Assembly (NCBI GenBank): GCA_032173965.1
Contig: CM063288.1
Coordinates: forward strand, 22,414,001 to 22,478,000
DNA length: 64,000 nucleotides
Reading direction: 5' to 3'
DNA from: Sitta carolinensis
Taxonomy: Eukaryota; Chordata; Aves; Passeriformes; Sittidae
In this document: piece by piece, positions 46,166 through 58,100 of the stretch
Layout of the letters: each line of letters opens with the position of its first letter
Numbering within the stretch: position 1 is the first letter of the stretch
Program-made: the position numbers and the translations under genes
The notes under the pieces: generated by a model
Told to the model about the DNA's origin: nothing
Seen by the model: only the letters and a program-made list of their open reading frames with translations
Databases searched by the model: none

Positions 46166-49031
46166 ATTTTATGTGCCACAGATTCTGTCATCCTCAAACA
46201 AGCAGTACATAAATATTATGTAGATGATAGAGACACTATAGATTGGAGAATCTTTAATTAGCACAAGGACAGCACATTCCACTCATGTTTTTTTAGGAAA
46301 TATTTTGTAAAATTTAAATTTCCTAAAAATGCTTTACAGTATTCTCTTACTATAGGCATTACAGACCTGATCTCAAAATCATGCAAGTGTCATAAATTCT
46401 TTCCTTCTGACTTCAAATCTTCCCAAAACTGCCTCAATGTGAGTTTTCTGGATCTTCCTCTAATTATGAACGTGATCTGCAAAAACCTACTGACCAAACG
46501 CTTGTTATGACAACTTATCTCTACTTATGAGTAATCTTACAATAGTTTACAAGGTTGGATTGCAATTTTATAGACATAATTACCACAATGAGTACAATAA
46601 TGCACTTTTCAATGTTATTTATTTCCCATCATGCTGCAAAACTTCACACTACACCAGACAGGACCTGTACTTATGATGAAAAACCAAAGTATTTTGTGTA
46701 TTTATGTATAAAATTCTTTCCCCTTCCAGCTATTAAAATTTCCCCTTCTGTGTGAATGTTAGGCATGGGGCTGACCAGGAATGAAGCACCACATTCCAAG
46801 CATGATCCTTTAGGTATCTGTACATGTATATGGCTATCTGCAAGCCCAAAGCCATGTTGAGAATGACCACACATGGTATTTTACCATGTACTCGTTTCCT
46901 CCACAGTCTGGATCCAGAAAACACAAGGAAAACTCAAGCTCTAGGTGAAAGGCTGTTAACTATTATTAAAACGGCGGAAGTCTCAAGAAAAAAGATTGTT
47001 TGCCAATAGAGCACAGATCTTTCTCAGCTCATCCAAATGCATGAAGCAAACTCCCACGAAGAATAAGGACCACTGTAAAGCTCATGCCATTCCATTCCCA
47101 GTGCAAGATTCTGCTGTCCCTAAAATAAGCCCATACCAACTTGTGGCTATTAAAATATATACTTAAATCTCTAGCAAACCAAGACATTCCATTGCTTCTT
47201 CTCTGGGGAGAGGATGAGAGAATGACCAACATGTGACAGATATTAGTCCCATTCCTTCATGACCTGCTAAGCCCAGAAATACAATGATAAACAGCATTTA
47301 AGAGCCTAAAGATAATGGAATCATGGAACACAACCTGTAACTCCTAAAAAACCCAAACAGAGAACCAGAAAGGATTTCAGTATGAAAATGAATAGAGGCA
47401 GAAAACACTTGCCAGTGTGATGCCTTCTGTATGTAACTGCAATTCACCAAACAGGATATATTTCAGATATTTTTATACATGGAAAACAGTGGTCTGCATT
47501 TCCTACTGAAATTAACAGAATGTAAATCCATATTGCCTGGCTTCATGTTCATAACTATCTCTCCAGAACCATTTGTTCTATCACAAGAAGTTGTTTAGAC
47601 CTATGTGCCGGAAGATTTATGCCTAAAAATAGTAAAGATGTAGATCTAACTTATTAGTCTAAAGCAATTTATTTTTCCTTGATCTCCACATGCTTTATGC
47701 ACAGTCATGTTTAAGGAATGCACCCAATGAATCTTTCCTGGAATATAATACCAGAATAGAACAGGCTGCTCCACAAATAAGAAAAAATACTTTAGTCTAT
47801 TCAGAAATCAGCCTCAGACTGATGAAACCTAGAAAGCAGACCAAAAATACCAATTCTTTATAAACTAATGACTACCCATACTCTCTCTTTTTTTGTGTTA
47901 TGAAGACGGACATACTGTGGTCTCTTAAGTCTAACCATTGCTGTGGCTGGATTTATGTTACATCTAAATAAAATTAAATCTCATCTTTAAAATAAAACAT
48001 ACTGAAATATTACAGTATGCTTTTTATTAGTGGCAGTGCTACTGACCTAGAGAGAACACTTCCCCCCTATTTCTATGTCCTTACACCTTTCCCCAGTGTT
48101 CTCCATTTAATCACCTTAGCTTTTAGCATAGTCCCCCTGTGAAGACACACCATGCTTTGTGGTATGTTACCTGATGAGACACATGCTTGTAACAACCTTC
48201 ACTGCAGAGGTGATTGATGTTAAGTGCCTTACAGGGATTATTCTCTTTTAAAAACACAAATATATAAAAGAGAAATATCACCTTAAAAAGTCAATATAAG
48301 TATGGCATCTAAGCAGAGGTTATAATTCTTTGACCAACACTAAATGAACTCAGTTTGTGGATCTGGGTACAGTTTCACTCTACTGCCTATAAAACTAATA
48401 TGATGATTGAAATTACAAGGGATATTTCCTTCAGGCCATTCTTGCCTTACGATGAAGTTAAGAGTAAGGACGATGGTACCAGGGACAACACAAATCATGG
48501 GATCAGAAATTCATTTGTTACAGTAGCAGAAACAAACAAAGTAAAATTAAGAATAGCAGTGTACCACAATCAAACTTCTAGTTCTAAATGCCACTGAGCT
48601 TTAAACGCCAGTGAAGTTCACATTTAAATTCTGTGGATAACTTTCCTCTATAGCCAAGGCAAAAGCCCAAGGACAAACATCAGTGATCTTTAACTGAATG
48701 TGCCTCCCGATACAGTGGATAAAATAAACGTGTGGCTTGCTACTATGCAACATATTTAATTTAAATACAAATTAAAACAAGCAATAAACCAAAAAATGCC
48801 AACAATAGTACTAAGAAAAATACTGAGGACGTGTTTATGGTAAGGTGCCCATCCAGTTTACAAATGAAAAAAGGTGCTCTATGTCTATGCCTCAGATTTT
48901 TTGGGGGAGTTGTGTGGTGGGGGAAAGGCAAGCAAAATTGAAACTAACTTTATTAAGTGGAATTTTTAGGCTAAGAAAGAATTGCAAGCACTTGGGGAAA
49001 ATAAACACAAAACCTTGCAAAATGCAAATTT
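46166..49031. other. Gene-free stretch
   Basis: Ordinary A+T-rich DNA without recognised exon, RNA gene or transposon. A small hairpin (CATACTG/CAGTATG, 47998-48019) is within chance expectation. Confidence 0.6.
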
Positions 49032-49079
49032 AATATATGGTATGGGGAAGGGAGGAAAGAAGGAGTTGTACCATATATT
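49032..49079. repeat. Perfect 11-bp inverted repeat with purine-rich loop
   Basis: AATATATGGTA (49032-49042) and TACCATATATT (49069-49079) pair exactly. The first three loop bases on each side could add G-T pairs in RNA. The 26-nt spacer is almost pure purine (G/A-rich). No gene context is visible. An A+T-rich 11-bp stem is not strongly above chance. Confidence 0.6.
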
Positions 49080-50208
49080 CTGTTTTGAGTTATTCAACAA
49101 ATGCAGAGATTACTGCAAGGAAGTCAGCTGGATGCAATTACATAGTGACAACCCAGCAGCCTCAGAAACGCTGGAGCTCTAAGATCAGCTCAGAGCTCCC
49201 CCTCAGTCCAGAGCTGTCACATGCTGCTAAAAGATTTTTTAAGGCAAATCTCATTCTTTAATATTGTCACTGCCACTCAAAGGCCAAAAACGTATTTCTA
49301 ACCATTCACATCTTCTGATCATTACAGAAAGTCATTTGGACTTCTTTAATTTAGTTGTTTATATACACTTTGCTATTTCACTAAAATAAGGTCATCATTT
49401 CAATCTCTTTGGAGCAGTTTCTGGATTTTTATATAAACAGATAATATTTTTATCTGTGGCCTATTCAGAATACATTAGTGAGATTTTATGTCACTAGGAG
49501 ACATAATTCAGATTTTGAAAGTTGACATTAAGCTGCCACTATTAACTCAGCATCTATGCATCTACTGTAGTGCAGCAAGAGAGCTAACACAAGTGTTCTG
49601 GATAAACAGTTAATGCAACTTCTTTACATTTAAAAAATGCCTTAAGCCCATATCTTTAAGCAAATAATAAAGTGTGCAAATATACACACATCTGTAGATT
49701 TGCTATCTAAGGAGACCCAGCTAGGGAAAGATTTGAAAAGATTTTAGCAGAAGTACTCATGCTCATAGAGCTTAGAAGACCAGACATGTTTGGATATGAC
49801 GGCACACGAAAAAGAGAATGAAGGAGAAAGACAAGTTGGGACATTATGCATGTAGTAAATATTACTGTACTTGTTCTTTAATGAAGGTTTTTCAAATGGT
49901 GTATTGCTTTTAGTAGAATAAAACTGAAGTATCACTTATGGAAAATTACTTTTTAATACAATACAAGAAAGGCTATGATTTTCTCAACTTCGACAGAGAA
50001 ACAGGCCTATTAATAGATAAACTCCTAACTGCCTTGTTCCCGAATGTGCTTCAATGAAGAACAGATTACAGAAAATTCCCAAAATTCTTAAGGAATAATC
50101 ACCAAGCAGCTCTTAAATGAAAAAAAATACTTTTTTTTTTAATGGACTGCATATTTGAAGTGTAGATCTCACAAATATCTATGAATACAACAATAATTAG
50201 ATAAAATA

Positions 50209-50442
50209 ATGTCAGATAGTTCATCATCTAATGATAAAAACAGTGCTGTTCAACAGCACAAAAGGGGCTCAGGTTTGTCAGTTTGGACTTCACATCAGCA
50301 CTCTGAAGAGAAGATGGACAGCAAAAGAGAGGATTCTACAGAGGGCCAAGTGACAGATAAGGGAGATGCTATGGTACAGAAAGAGAACTCAAGTTGGTTA
50401 GAAATAAGGAATCAGCAAAAGCCTTGTGGCAGAAGGCATTAA
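50209..50442 (+). CDS. Possible small ORF, 77 codons, unidentified
   Basis: An ATG at 50209 with A at -3 opens a 77-codon frame ending in TAA. The peptide starts with a Ser/Asp-rich run (MSDSSSSND) and is strongly hydrophilic throughout (Ser, Lys, Glu, Asp, Gln, Gly). This is unlike the Phe/Ile/Leu-rich products that random frames give in this A+T-rich window. There is no signal peptide, membrane segment or recognised domain, and no splice or promoter context could be established. It could be a disordered microprotein, an exon of an unrecognised gene, or chance. I lean towards chance, but it is the most protein-like frame here. Confidence 0.15.
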   Translation: MSDSSSSNDKNSAVQQHKRGSGLSVWTSHQHSEEKMDSKREDSTEGQVTDKGDAMVQKENSSWLEIRNQQKPCGRRH

Positions 50443-50557
50443 AACAATGAATCACATTCATGACAATGCAGAACTTATTGAAAGCTGTCCCTTCACTAAG
50501 GTTTTTACATAAAGATGGTGATTAAAGCATGGAAAAATAATAAGTCAGAAACTAAAG

Positions 50558-50595
50558 CTCATTGAGAGCAGATATTGAATATCAAGCTCAATGAG
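50558..50595. repeat. Two-part hairpin
   Basis: CTCATTGAG (50558-50566) pairs perfectly with CTCAATGAG (50587-50595). Inside, GATAT-TGA-ATATC (50571-50583) forms a second stem, offset by one base. No context suggests a function. Confidence 0.5.
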
Positions 50596-50761
50596 AGGCA
50601 GATTGACTTTTGTACAGCATTTGTTAATTTTACCCTGTTTCGTTATGAAAGCAGTTGAACATATGTGGATTAACGTACCTTTAACATATAAAGAAATACA
50701 GTCAAAATATAGGAAACTCTAAATTACAAGGCCCATATTTATTAATATTTCTCTCTCTCAT

Positions 50762-50777
50762 AAAAAAAAAAAAAAAA
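50762..50777. repeat. Poly(A) run of 16
   Basis: Sixteen A, followed by CACCACAC. No retroelement body was recognised upstream. Confidence 0.8.
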
Positions 50778-51690
50778 CACCACACTTTTTTTCAACATAA
50801 AGGCTCTTCTCTGGAAACCTTTTAATCCCATCAGTCACTTCGTTTGGTGGTGAGACTTATCTGAGCATGCTTGGGGCCAGACAACCCAGTTAAATCTGCA
50901 GCTCTCTATACTGCCCCTATACAAATACCTTAAGGAAGTGACTGCCTCTTTTGCAGCATTCTTGAGAGCTACTGATGGATGATGGATATCATGGTGCTGA
51001 TGTTCAAATTATGATTTGTCTCTGTGAAAGTGAAAGATCCCATAAAGGTTCCCCCTCAGTACATCAGGTTATGCTATTTAAATATATTAATTCCTAGGAA
51101 AGAGTACAAAAATAATGTAACATAATTTCATAATAATTTTGTTTGTTGTTAGAATTACTAATAAATACGTAGTACTTTCTTATGAAGAGACAAGCACACT
51201 GTAACTCAGAAAGCAGAGGAATAAGTCACTTAACACTTTTCAAAGAAATGACTGAAAACACATACCCAAGCCAATGGAAATGTGAGAAAGTCAACTATTG
51301 AAGGCCATCATTCCTTTAGGTATGTGTGAAGGGAGGGATGACCCTGATACGTGGAACAAGCAATGAGATTAAACCTGCACATTTCAAACCAAATCAAACA
51401 AAACCCCAACCATATAGTGAGAAAATATGTCCTTGTGCCCCTACAGTTATCATTCTTCACTCTCCAATTCTGTCTGTCCTCTACAGTAGACTCAAAAGTG
51501 TATTCGTCCTCTAGGGAATATTTGTTGTCTTAAGTAAAGTCCTTCTGGACTTTTACTCAGAATTCAGGATGTGAAACGATAGAAGGTCTAGAACTGGAAG
51601 CTGAGACAATATGGGGAGCTCTCACAACCAGCAGCTGCAGCTTATGCTCACAATTTATCCTTTGCTTTTAATTACTATTAAAAGTGTCAT
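50778..51690. other. Gene-free stretch
   Basis: No recognised exon, RNA gene or repeat. Frames of 60-62 codons near 51326-51533 overlap each other. Confidence 0.6.
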
Positions 51691-52160
51691 CCTATTTCCT
51701 TCCCTTCTTGTAAAGGCATAAAGTAATTGCTAGACTTGAAAGTCCATGAATTTCCCTAAGTATCTGAGGGACAAAGTGGCAGACAGCACAGCCCGTGGCG
51801 TGCCCAGTGGTTAGGTCTGGGCCAATGCGTTTTATAAAATGGATGTAAGTGTGCACATTTCTTCTGCTGCTATCAGTATTAATCAGGGAGCTGGGAGGAG
51901 GCAAGAAGCAAACACTGGAGAGTTCATCACACAGCCAGGCTGCAGGCCACAACCTTCAGTCATCTTGTTTCACAGAGACAATGCCGTAGCATCCCTCTGC
52001 TAGGCTGGCCAGCAGCTTTTTCTCCCACCAGCTGCCATTTACCCAGAACCTGTGTTTATAAAAATGTGCTGGGCATGCAAAACCTACTGCGGACCTTGTA
52101 ATATGATACGCTTTGTCACAAAGCATTGATACTGCTCTGTTGCAGCAACCTAACATTTCT
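51691..52160. other. Candidate conserved non-coding element
   Basis: A G+C-richer, repeat-free block with scattered CpGs (GCCCGTGGCGTG, CAATGCGTTT, ATGCCGTAGC). Near its right end GCTTTGT-C-ACAAAGC (52110-52124) is a perfect 7-bp inverted repeat that places two SOX/TCF-type CTTTGT cores back to back. Minus-strand frames of 86 and 66 codons cover it but match nothing known. Enhancer-like texture, not proven. Confidence 0.28.
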
Positions 52161-55105
52161 GCTCAAAACCACGTAGAAAAAAAAATATAGAAAGAACAAT
52201 CCCACTTTTAATGCACAGTCTAATTAGCTGGTACCTGAACATAAGATATGAACATTAACAGAAAACTCTGACTCAGTGAATCCTTACAGCTGTGTGAAGG
52301 ACTGTTGTTTTCAGGTGTGAAAAGCACCAGGGAAATTTGATTATAATTTTAATTAATACTAGCAACTCATATAATGACAAAAACACATCTATTTATACAA
52401 CAAAACATCCATTCAGACAAAGAAATTCCCACTGGTAACCTTTCCCCAACTATGTGTCAGCCGTTCATTTTCATTTTGCTGATGTTTCTCTTCTCTCTTT
52501 GGTTAACACATTCCTGGTTATGCATTTTATCTCATTTTCCAAGAAGGGCTCTATTTATGAAGAGTCACAGCCATTTTCTTCTGGATGGAAATGCTGCCCT
52601 CAAGCTGCCATTGTAACCTGAAACAAGGATGCTTCATTGCTTCGGAAAAGACCCCGGGGACACTTCTTCATACACATATTTATCTTCTTCACGATGTACG
52701 CACAGATTTCCATTGTGAAGAAAAGCTGTGTGTTTCCAAAAGGCTGTGCCTTTCATGAAAAGAAGGTTTGTTCAGGATTAAGATTAAACTGCAGCATTTT
52801 GGGGAAGAGAGGAGGCATCTTAACAGAAAAGCACTTCAGCTACCGTAAGGAACTGGAAAGAGTCAGATCACAGTTTTTTGTCTATTCTTTCCTCCTCATT
52901 TCATTTCCTTTAGGCTTTCTGTTCCCTTCTAGTCACCCACTTCTGTCCTTTAAAATCTGTTGGTTTTCAGCTTCATTCTTGACCCTCAGCAATATTATTT
53001 TCCTGCACACTACCCAGAATTTTCATCCACATTCCCTTTTTAATAGCGTTGTTAATGATTAGAGGAGAGTAAATCACATACAAGATAATGGCTGCAAAAA
53101 ATTAATATGCATGATTTCTGTGATATAATCCACTACTATACTAATTGTCTGCACAGTTAATTGAAAAGCACTAAATGTTTTATAATTCATTTGTTATTTC
53201 TTCTCCTTCCCCCATTCTTGCACCTGTTTATTTTTCTTTCTTTAGAACTTTTAACCTACTGTTCCACTCTAATTTATTTTTAAGAAAAATTACCTCCTAC
53301 TGGCATCTAGTCCTAACACTTAAAAAATATTAAGGAAATTGAGAATTTCTTTGGACACTGCTGCACACAAGATGGGAAAGAGATTCCATCTCAGTATCTA
53401 GAAAGCTGCTGTAGAAAGAAGTCCTGGGTTTTTTTTCAATCATCTTTTTAAAAATTGGACTTAAACTACTGTCACTCTGAAGAATGCAGACTCTTCATCA
53501 CAATCAAGCTTAGACTCTTAAAGAGACAGAACACTTACCAGCTGGGCATTAACTCGAGACCTCTGTTTGTCTCTAAAATTGTGCATCTCAGAGAAGAGCT
53601 AAAAAAAAAAACCCAGAAATGAACAAGACCAAACAAAACCCACAATAGGATCAGTCTTAAATCAAGGACTTTTTTTCAAAAAGGTCATAATAGTTAAAGG
53701 TTATGCTATGTGTCAAATGAAAACACAAAATATTTATGAATGCTAGCCTGTTTTTGCTTTCTTTGTGTCTTTTTTCTCCCCCCAGAAGATGGAATTGGGG
53801 CTTGTTTGACAGACTTTAATATTAGCCTTTCTCTTATAGCATTAAAAAAAATACAGTGCATAACCTTTATGCTGCCAATGACTAGCAGTGTAATATACTA
53901 AAAATTATTTTGTTGTTTAGTATTTGTAAACACAGCCAGGGTCTTTCTTAAGTAACAGATTTTCTTCATAAATAAATGCACTGACTAATACATTTAGTCA
54001 GTGATAAGTCTGTTTAGGTTTTTTGCGGAGGGGTTGTTTTTAAATTTTGAATGAGCCTAGTACTTACGAAAATACTGAATATACAATTCAGCAGGCAAAC
54101 AAAAGGCTGTTATACTAACCAACCATGTCTATAATACCACAACCTGTGATAGCCATGCAGTTAACAGTCTTCCTGCAAAGTACAATTCCACTAAGTTTTG
54201 TGATGATCCTCTGATGGTTAACGTAGTTACACGTTTACACAACTACATAAAATTGATGCTAAATAAGCAAACTAGACAAAGTTCAGAAGACAGCTCTACA
54301 CAGTCTGTGATGGCGCTTTTAATGAGACGACTGCATGCAGTATTTTTCTGCAGATCCACGTCTCATTCAGCAAATGAATACTTATGCAGTCTTTTCTCTA
54401 TTAGCTCCACAGAACATGTTGCCTCATATACAGAATTGTTCAGTGCTACGTGGGCATCTCTCAAGAGTTCCTCAATACAATATAAATGCATTTTTCTTAA
54501 AAAGAAGAACCAAAGCCAAAATCTATGAAATGAGGCAGTATTATTATTTTGTAGGGTACTACTTTCTCCTTCTCTGAAAGGAAAATAAAGACGTGGGAAA
54601 TATCTACCCATTGCCAAAAACATCACCAGTAATTTTGCTAATACCTGGTGCTCAGACCACCATCCACAGCACTTTATAACTTTCTACATTCAAAACACAC
54701 TTCCCTTTGACATCCCTTGGAAGTGCTGAAACCTCAGGCCTGTATGTCTCTCTTGGTCGTATAAAATTCACTCCTTCAAAGAGGACTCTCAACCAGTGCA
54801 CATAATGAGGCTCTCCACATTGCAAGAATCTGCCCCAGGACATGGGTTGCAGGCTTACATGGGCTAGCCCTCAGTAAAACTGCAGATTTATTCTGATGTT
54901 CAGTGTGTTGTAACTGCAAATGATATGAAGGGGTTTATCTTCACTCTGACACTCTAAAAGATTTATCTTTTTAGGTGTACATATGAAAACATAATGAAAA
55001 CATTATTGTTCTTCATTTGCCCATGAGTGTGTGATTTGGCATTTTTAATACCGTTCCCCAAATACAGATATAGCCATGCTTAAGGCAGATCTCTGGTAAA
55101 AAAAC
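52161..55105. other. Gene-free stretch
   Basis: This stretch contains the longest open frame in the window (52637-53062, 141 codons). It has no ATG start (it opens on TTG), lies in pyrimidine-rich DNA that encodes mostly Phe/Ser/Leu, and matches no protein I know, so I do not call it a gene. No transposon was recognised. Confidence 0.55.
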
Positions 55106-55198
55106 AGACCTGAATTTTCAGACGTGCACAGCAACTGCAGCTCCTGTTGCTGTCAGCTGGAGGTGCCAGGCTCTCAGCACTCCTGAAGCTCTGGCCTT
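55106..55198. mobile_element. Palindromic MITE relic
   Basis: The left arm (CCTGAATTTTCAGACGTGCA, then CAGCAACTGCAGCTCC) and the right arm (GGAGGTGCCAGGCTCTCAGC, then ACTCCTGAAGCTCTGGCC) are imperfect inverted repeats. Twenty of 28 aligned positions in the inner part match when one gap is allowed. The plan CCTGAATTTTCAGAAGTGCTGAGC...GCTCAGCAC...CTGAAAATCAGGCC is a familiar short non-autonomous element of reptile and bird genomes. Non-coding. Confidence 0.7.
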
Positions 55199-58100
55199 AG
55201 TTTATGGACTGCCAGAGGTGCATTCATTCTCTAATGAGCAGCTAGAATTTTGATACACTTTAACATGATAATGATGCAGATGAGGGAAGAAGAAAATACG
55301 CAGAGAGAGTTAAATTACTCAGAAAACTACTAATTCTGCTATTGCCATATGCCCGATCATCTGTGTTTGACATTGCTCAGCTTATCTGACCTGTTTCAAG
55401 GGAGGTACACACTGCATGTTAAATGTATCCATAAGCACCTCTCCCTCTCACATAAAACAGCTGATTTACCTGTGGGGAAGTGCAGCTTCTTGTAGAACAA
55501 GTCCATATGCTCAATGTCACAGTGTGACTCTAGTGCTTAGTGTGAAGATAATGAAGGCTGGAAAAGCCATTGGAAAAGCAGCTCTCCTGGGTAGCTGCAG
55601 GAGCTATGCACAATCTGCAGCTGTGGAGACAAACACACACCTGGAATCATTGAACCAGCTGCTTCTATCACCACAACCCCTACTCTCTGTCCTGGAAGCA
55701 GCTGATGGCCAGTTTACAAGGGGAGAGCAATCCTACCCTCTTGGGGAAGATTTCTCTGTGCTCAGCTTATTACTGTACCCAGTTTCTAACCCATCAATTA
55801 AGCCTTTTTTCTGATAAGCATTTTTGGCTATGTTATAACCTTACGACCATACAAAATGGCTTTCCATTTCTCAAAGCTGTTCTGCACATTCAATTCTACC
55901 TTACCCAGCCAATCCTCAGTTTTAATTGCCAATACCACCCTTTGAATTGACTCACATTCACTTGACTCTCACACAACAAAAATATTGAACTACATTGTCC
56001 TATAATATTATTTTACTAATATTTAGAAACGAATGACAATCAGTTCTATTTCACACTCTGTTATATATCCTATGTGAAAAAGATGTTCTTCTGCTTTGCA
56101 GAGCAGAAGAGCCTATCTCATTATTACCACACAGGCTATACACTTCTCTGAGGCTGTTGCAGTAGCGTTTCACAGACAGGGCAAGAAAGAGAAATCTCAG
56201 CAGTTGCTCCAGAAATGCATCAAATGTGTCACACAGGACTACTTGCAAGATGAAAGTCACTCTAATTCTCAACAGAAAACACTTTTTATGGCATGCCTAA
56301 ATATTTTGGCATTTGAGGAAACCTAGAAGGACAGGGTGCTACATTATAAATATTATTAAAAATGGCAAGATGTTAATTTTTATGCACTGACTTTTGAAAG
56401 CACTTCTACAGTGAACCTATTTTTGTTGATTTGTATCTGGATAATGCAGAACTATATTTGATAGATTCAATTTTGAACCTCTGTTATAGGTTAAGAAAAT
56501 AATGTAGAGATCTGGTGACAATGTTGGTTTTATTAGTCACAACTAACTAATGCTGTAATGAATGTAATCCTGGATGCAAGCCTTGCACACTGAAGAGCCT
56601 CCATTCCTTCCCAAGAAAACTTCCCAGACACAGTTCTTTCTTCCAAGCCCAGACAGCAACCTGACAGACACAGTGCAAGCCTTGCATGTCACTAGTCAGT
56701 GTTATACTTTGAGTGACTTTTTAGTGACTACATTGTCACTGTAGTGTCTTCCAGTCTTAGGACTAAGCTCTTACCCCCTTACACTGCTCTGCACCCTGTG
56801 AAGTCCCAGAGCTCCCATGTCAACAACTGCACTGGCACAAGAACGGAAAGCCTAGAGGGTAGAACTAAGGTTTCACAGTGCTGTCAAACAGCTGTCTCCA
56901 GCCCCTAGATCTGAAATGGCCTGGAGTTCCACACTGGCACTGCAAGCCTTCCTATCCATAGGTCTGCAAGCTAAAATCATTTCAGAGTCACAGCTCAAAT
57001 TTCTATTTTAAACAGCGGCACTTTTAGATTTCTTTCTGACTTCTGTGTATCTATAAATGGTTTTATTTTTGTCACATTCCAAGGATGAGTATGCATTTCA
57101 GCATATTCAGAAAGACAGCAGGCCTCCCTGTTTCAGTAAAATTACCACTCTTCAGATCAAGTCTTATGCATGACAACTATTTAAAGAAAAAAAGGCTCTC
57201 ATTTAACTATTTACAACTATGTGTATGACACCATGCATGCATAACTAGGCTGCTCAAACTGCTTCAGCAAACCTCAAAACAAAGGGGTTGTGAGGGTTGC
57301 CACCAGTTCTCCGTGCTTGTCATGCACCAACACCCCTCTCCTGTCAGATGTACACAGGTATATTCTCTCAAGAAGAATCCAAAATACAAGAAACTGTATT
57401 CTGATTCACAATTGTCTTAAAGAAAGACAGTATAATATGCTGAGATGACTAAAAGTCATGAAGTTTTGATAAATAATTCCCGTATCTGTGTGTTGATTAC
57501 ATATGATTAAAGGCATATTAACATATTGCTATAATGCATAATAATAATTTGGTTAAGACTATACAACTGTTTTTGAGGATTTTCAGATGCTAATTATACT
57601 TTCCTCAGATTTACAGCTCAAAACTGAAGTTTCCCTTCCCAACATGCTTTTCTACCCCTCCAGACAGATGTTTCACCAGTGTGTTTCACTGTTCTACATC
57701 ACTATTTTTTATACCACTTGCATTTCATGTAATAAATGAAAATATGAAAATGAAAGAAAACAATGATAAATTAAAATCACGGTAGAGTTTTTTCAGTGTC
57801 AATTGACTCTTATTTTAACATCACCCAGAATCTTAGCTAATGAAAACCCAAAAAGTTTCTTAAGTTAGATAAGCAGAGGCACTCAAGATGAAGAAATCAT
57901 CTTCGAAACAAAAGGAGGCAATAAGAGAAATAAGAGCAATGCTCATAAATACTATTTTAATTCTTAACTTTGACTATGAAGACTGATGTCCTTGATATTA
58001 GTGCACGCATCATAGAGACTAACAGCTCTAACAGCTTGTAAGAGGAATTGCTCTGTGACAGAGGCCTAGTGCTGTCAAAGTAATGATATTGCAGCAGTGT

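Noticed and set aside
48895..48930. G-rich stretch considered as a G-quadruplex
   Set aside because: Only two G runs of three or more are present, and four are needed.
52637..53062. Longest open frame in the window (141 codons)
   Set aside because: It opens on TTG without an ATG, lies in pyrimidine-rich DNA coding mostly for Phe, Ser and Leu, and shows no domain I recognise. It is consistent with a chance frame.
55416..55814. 132-codon plus-strand frame
   Set aside because: No similarity to a known family and no ATG/splice context that I could support. Overlapping frames are also open.
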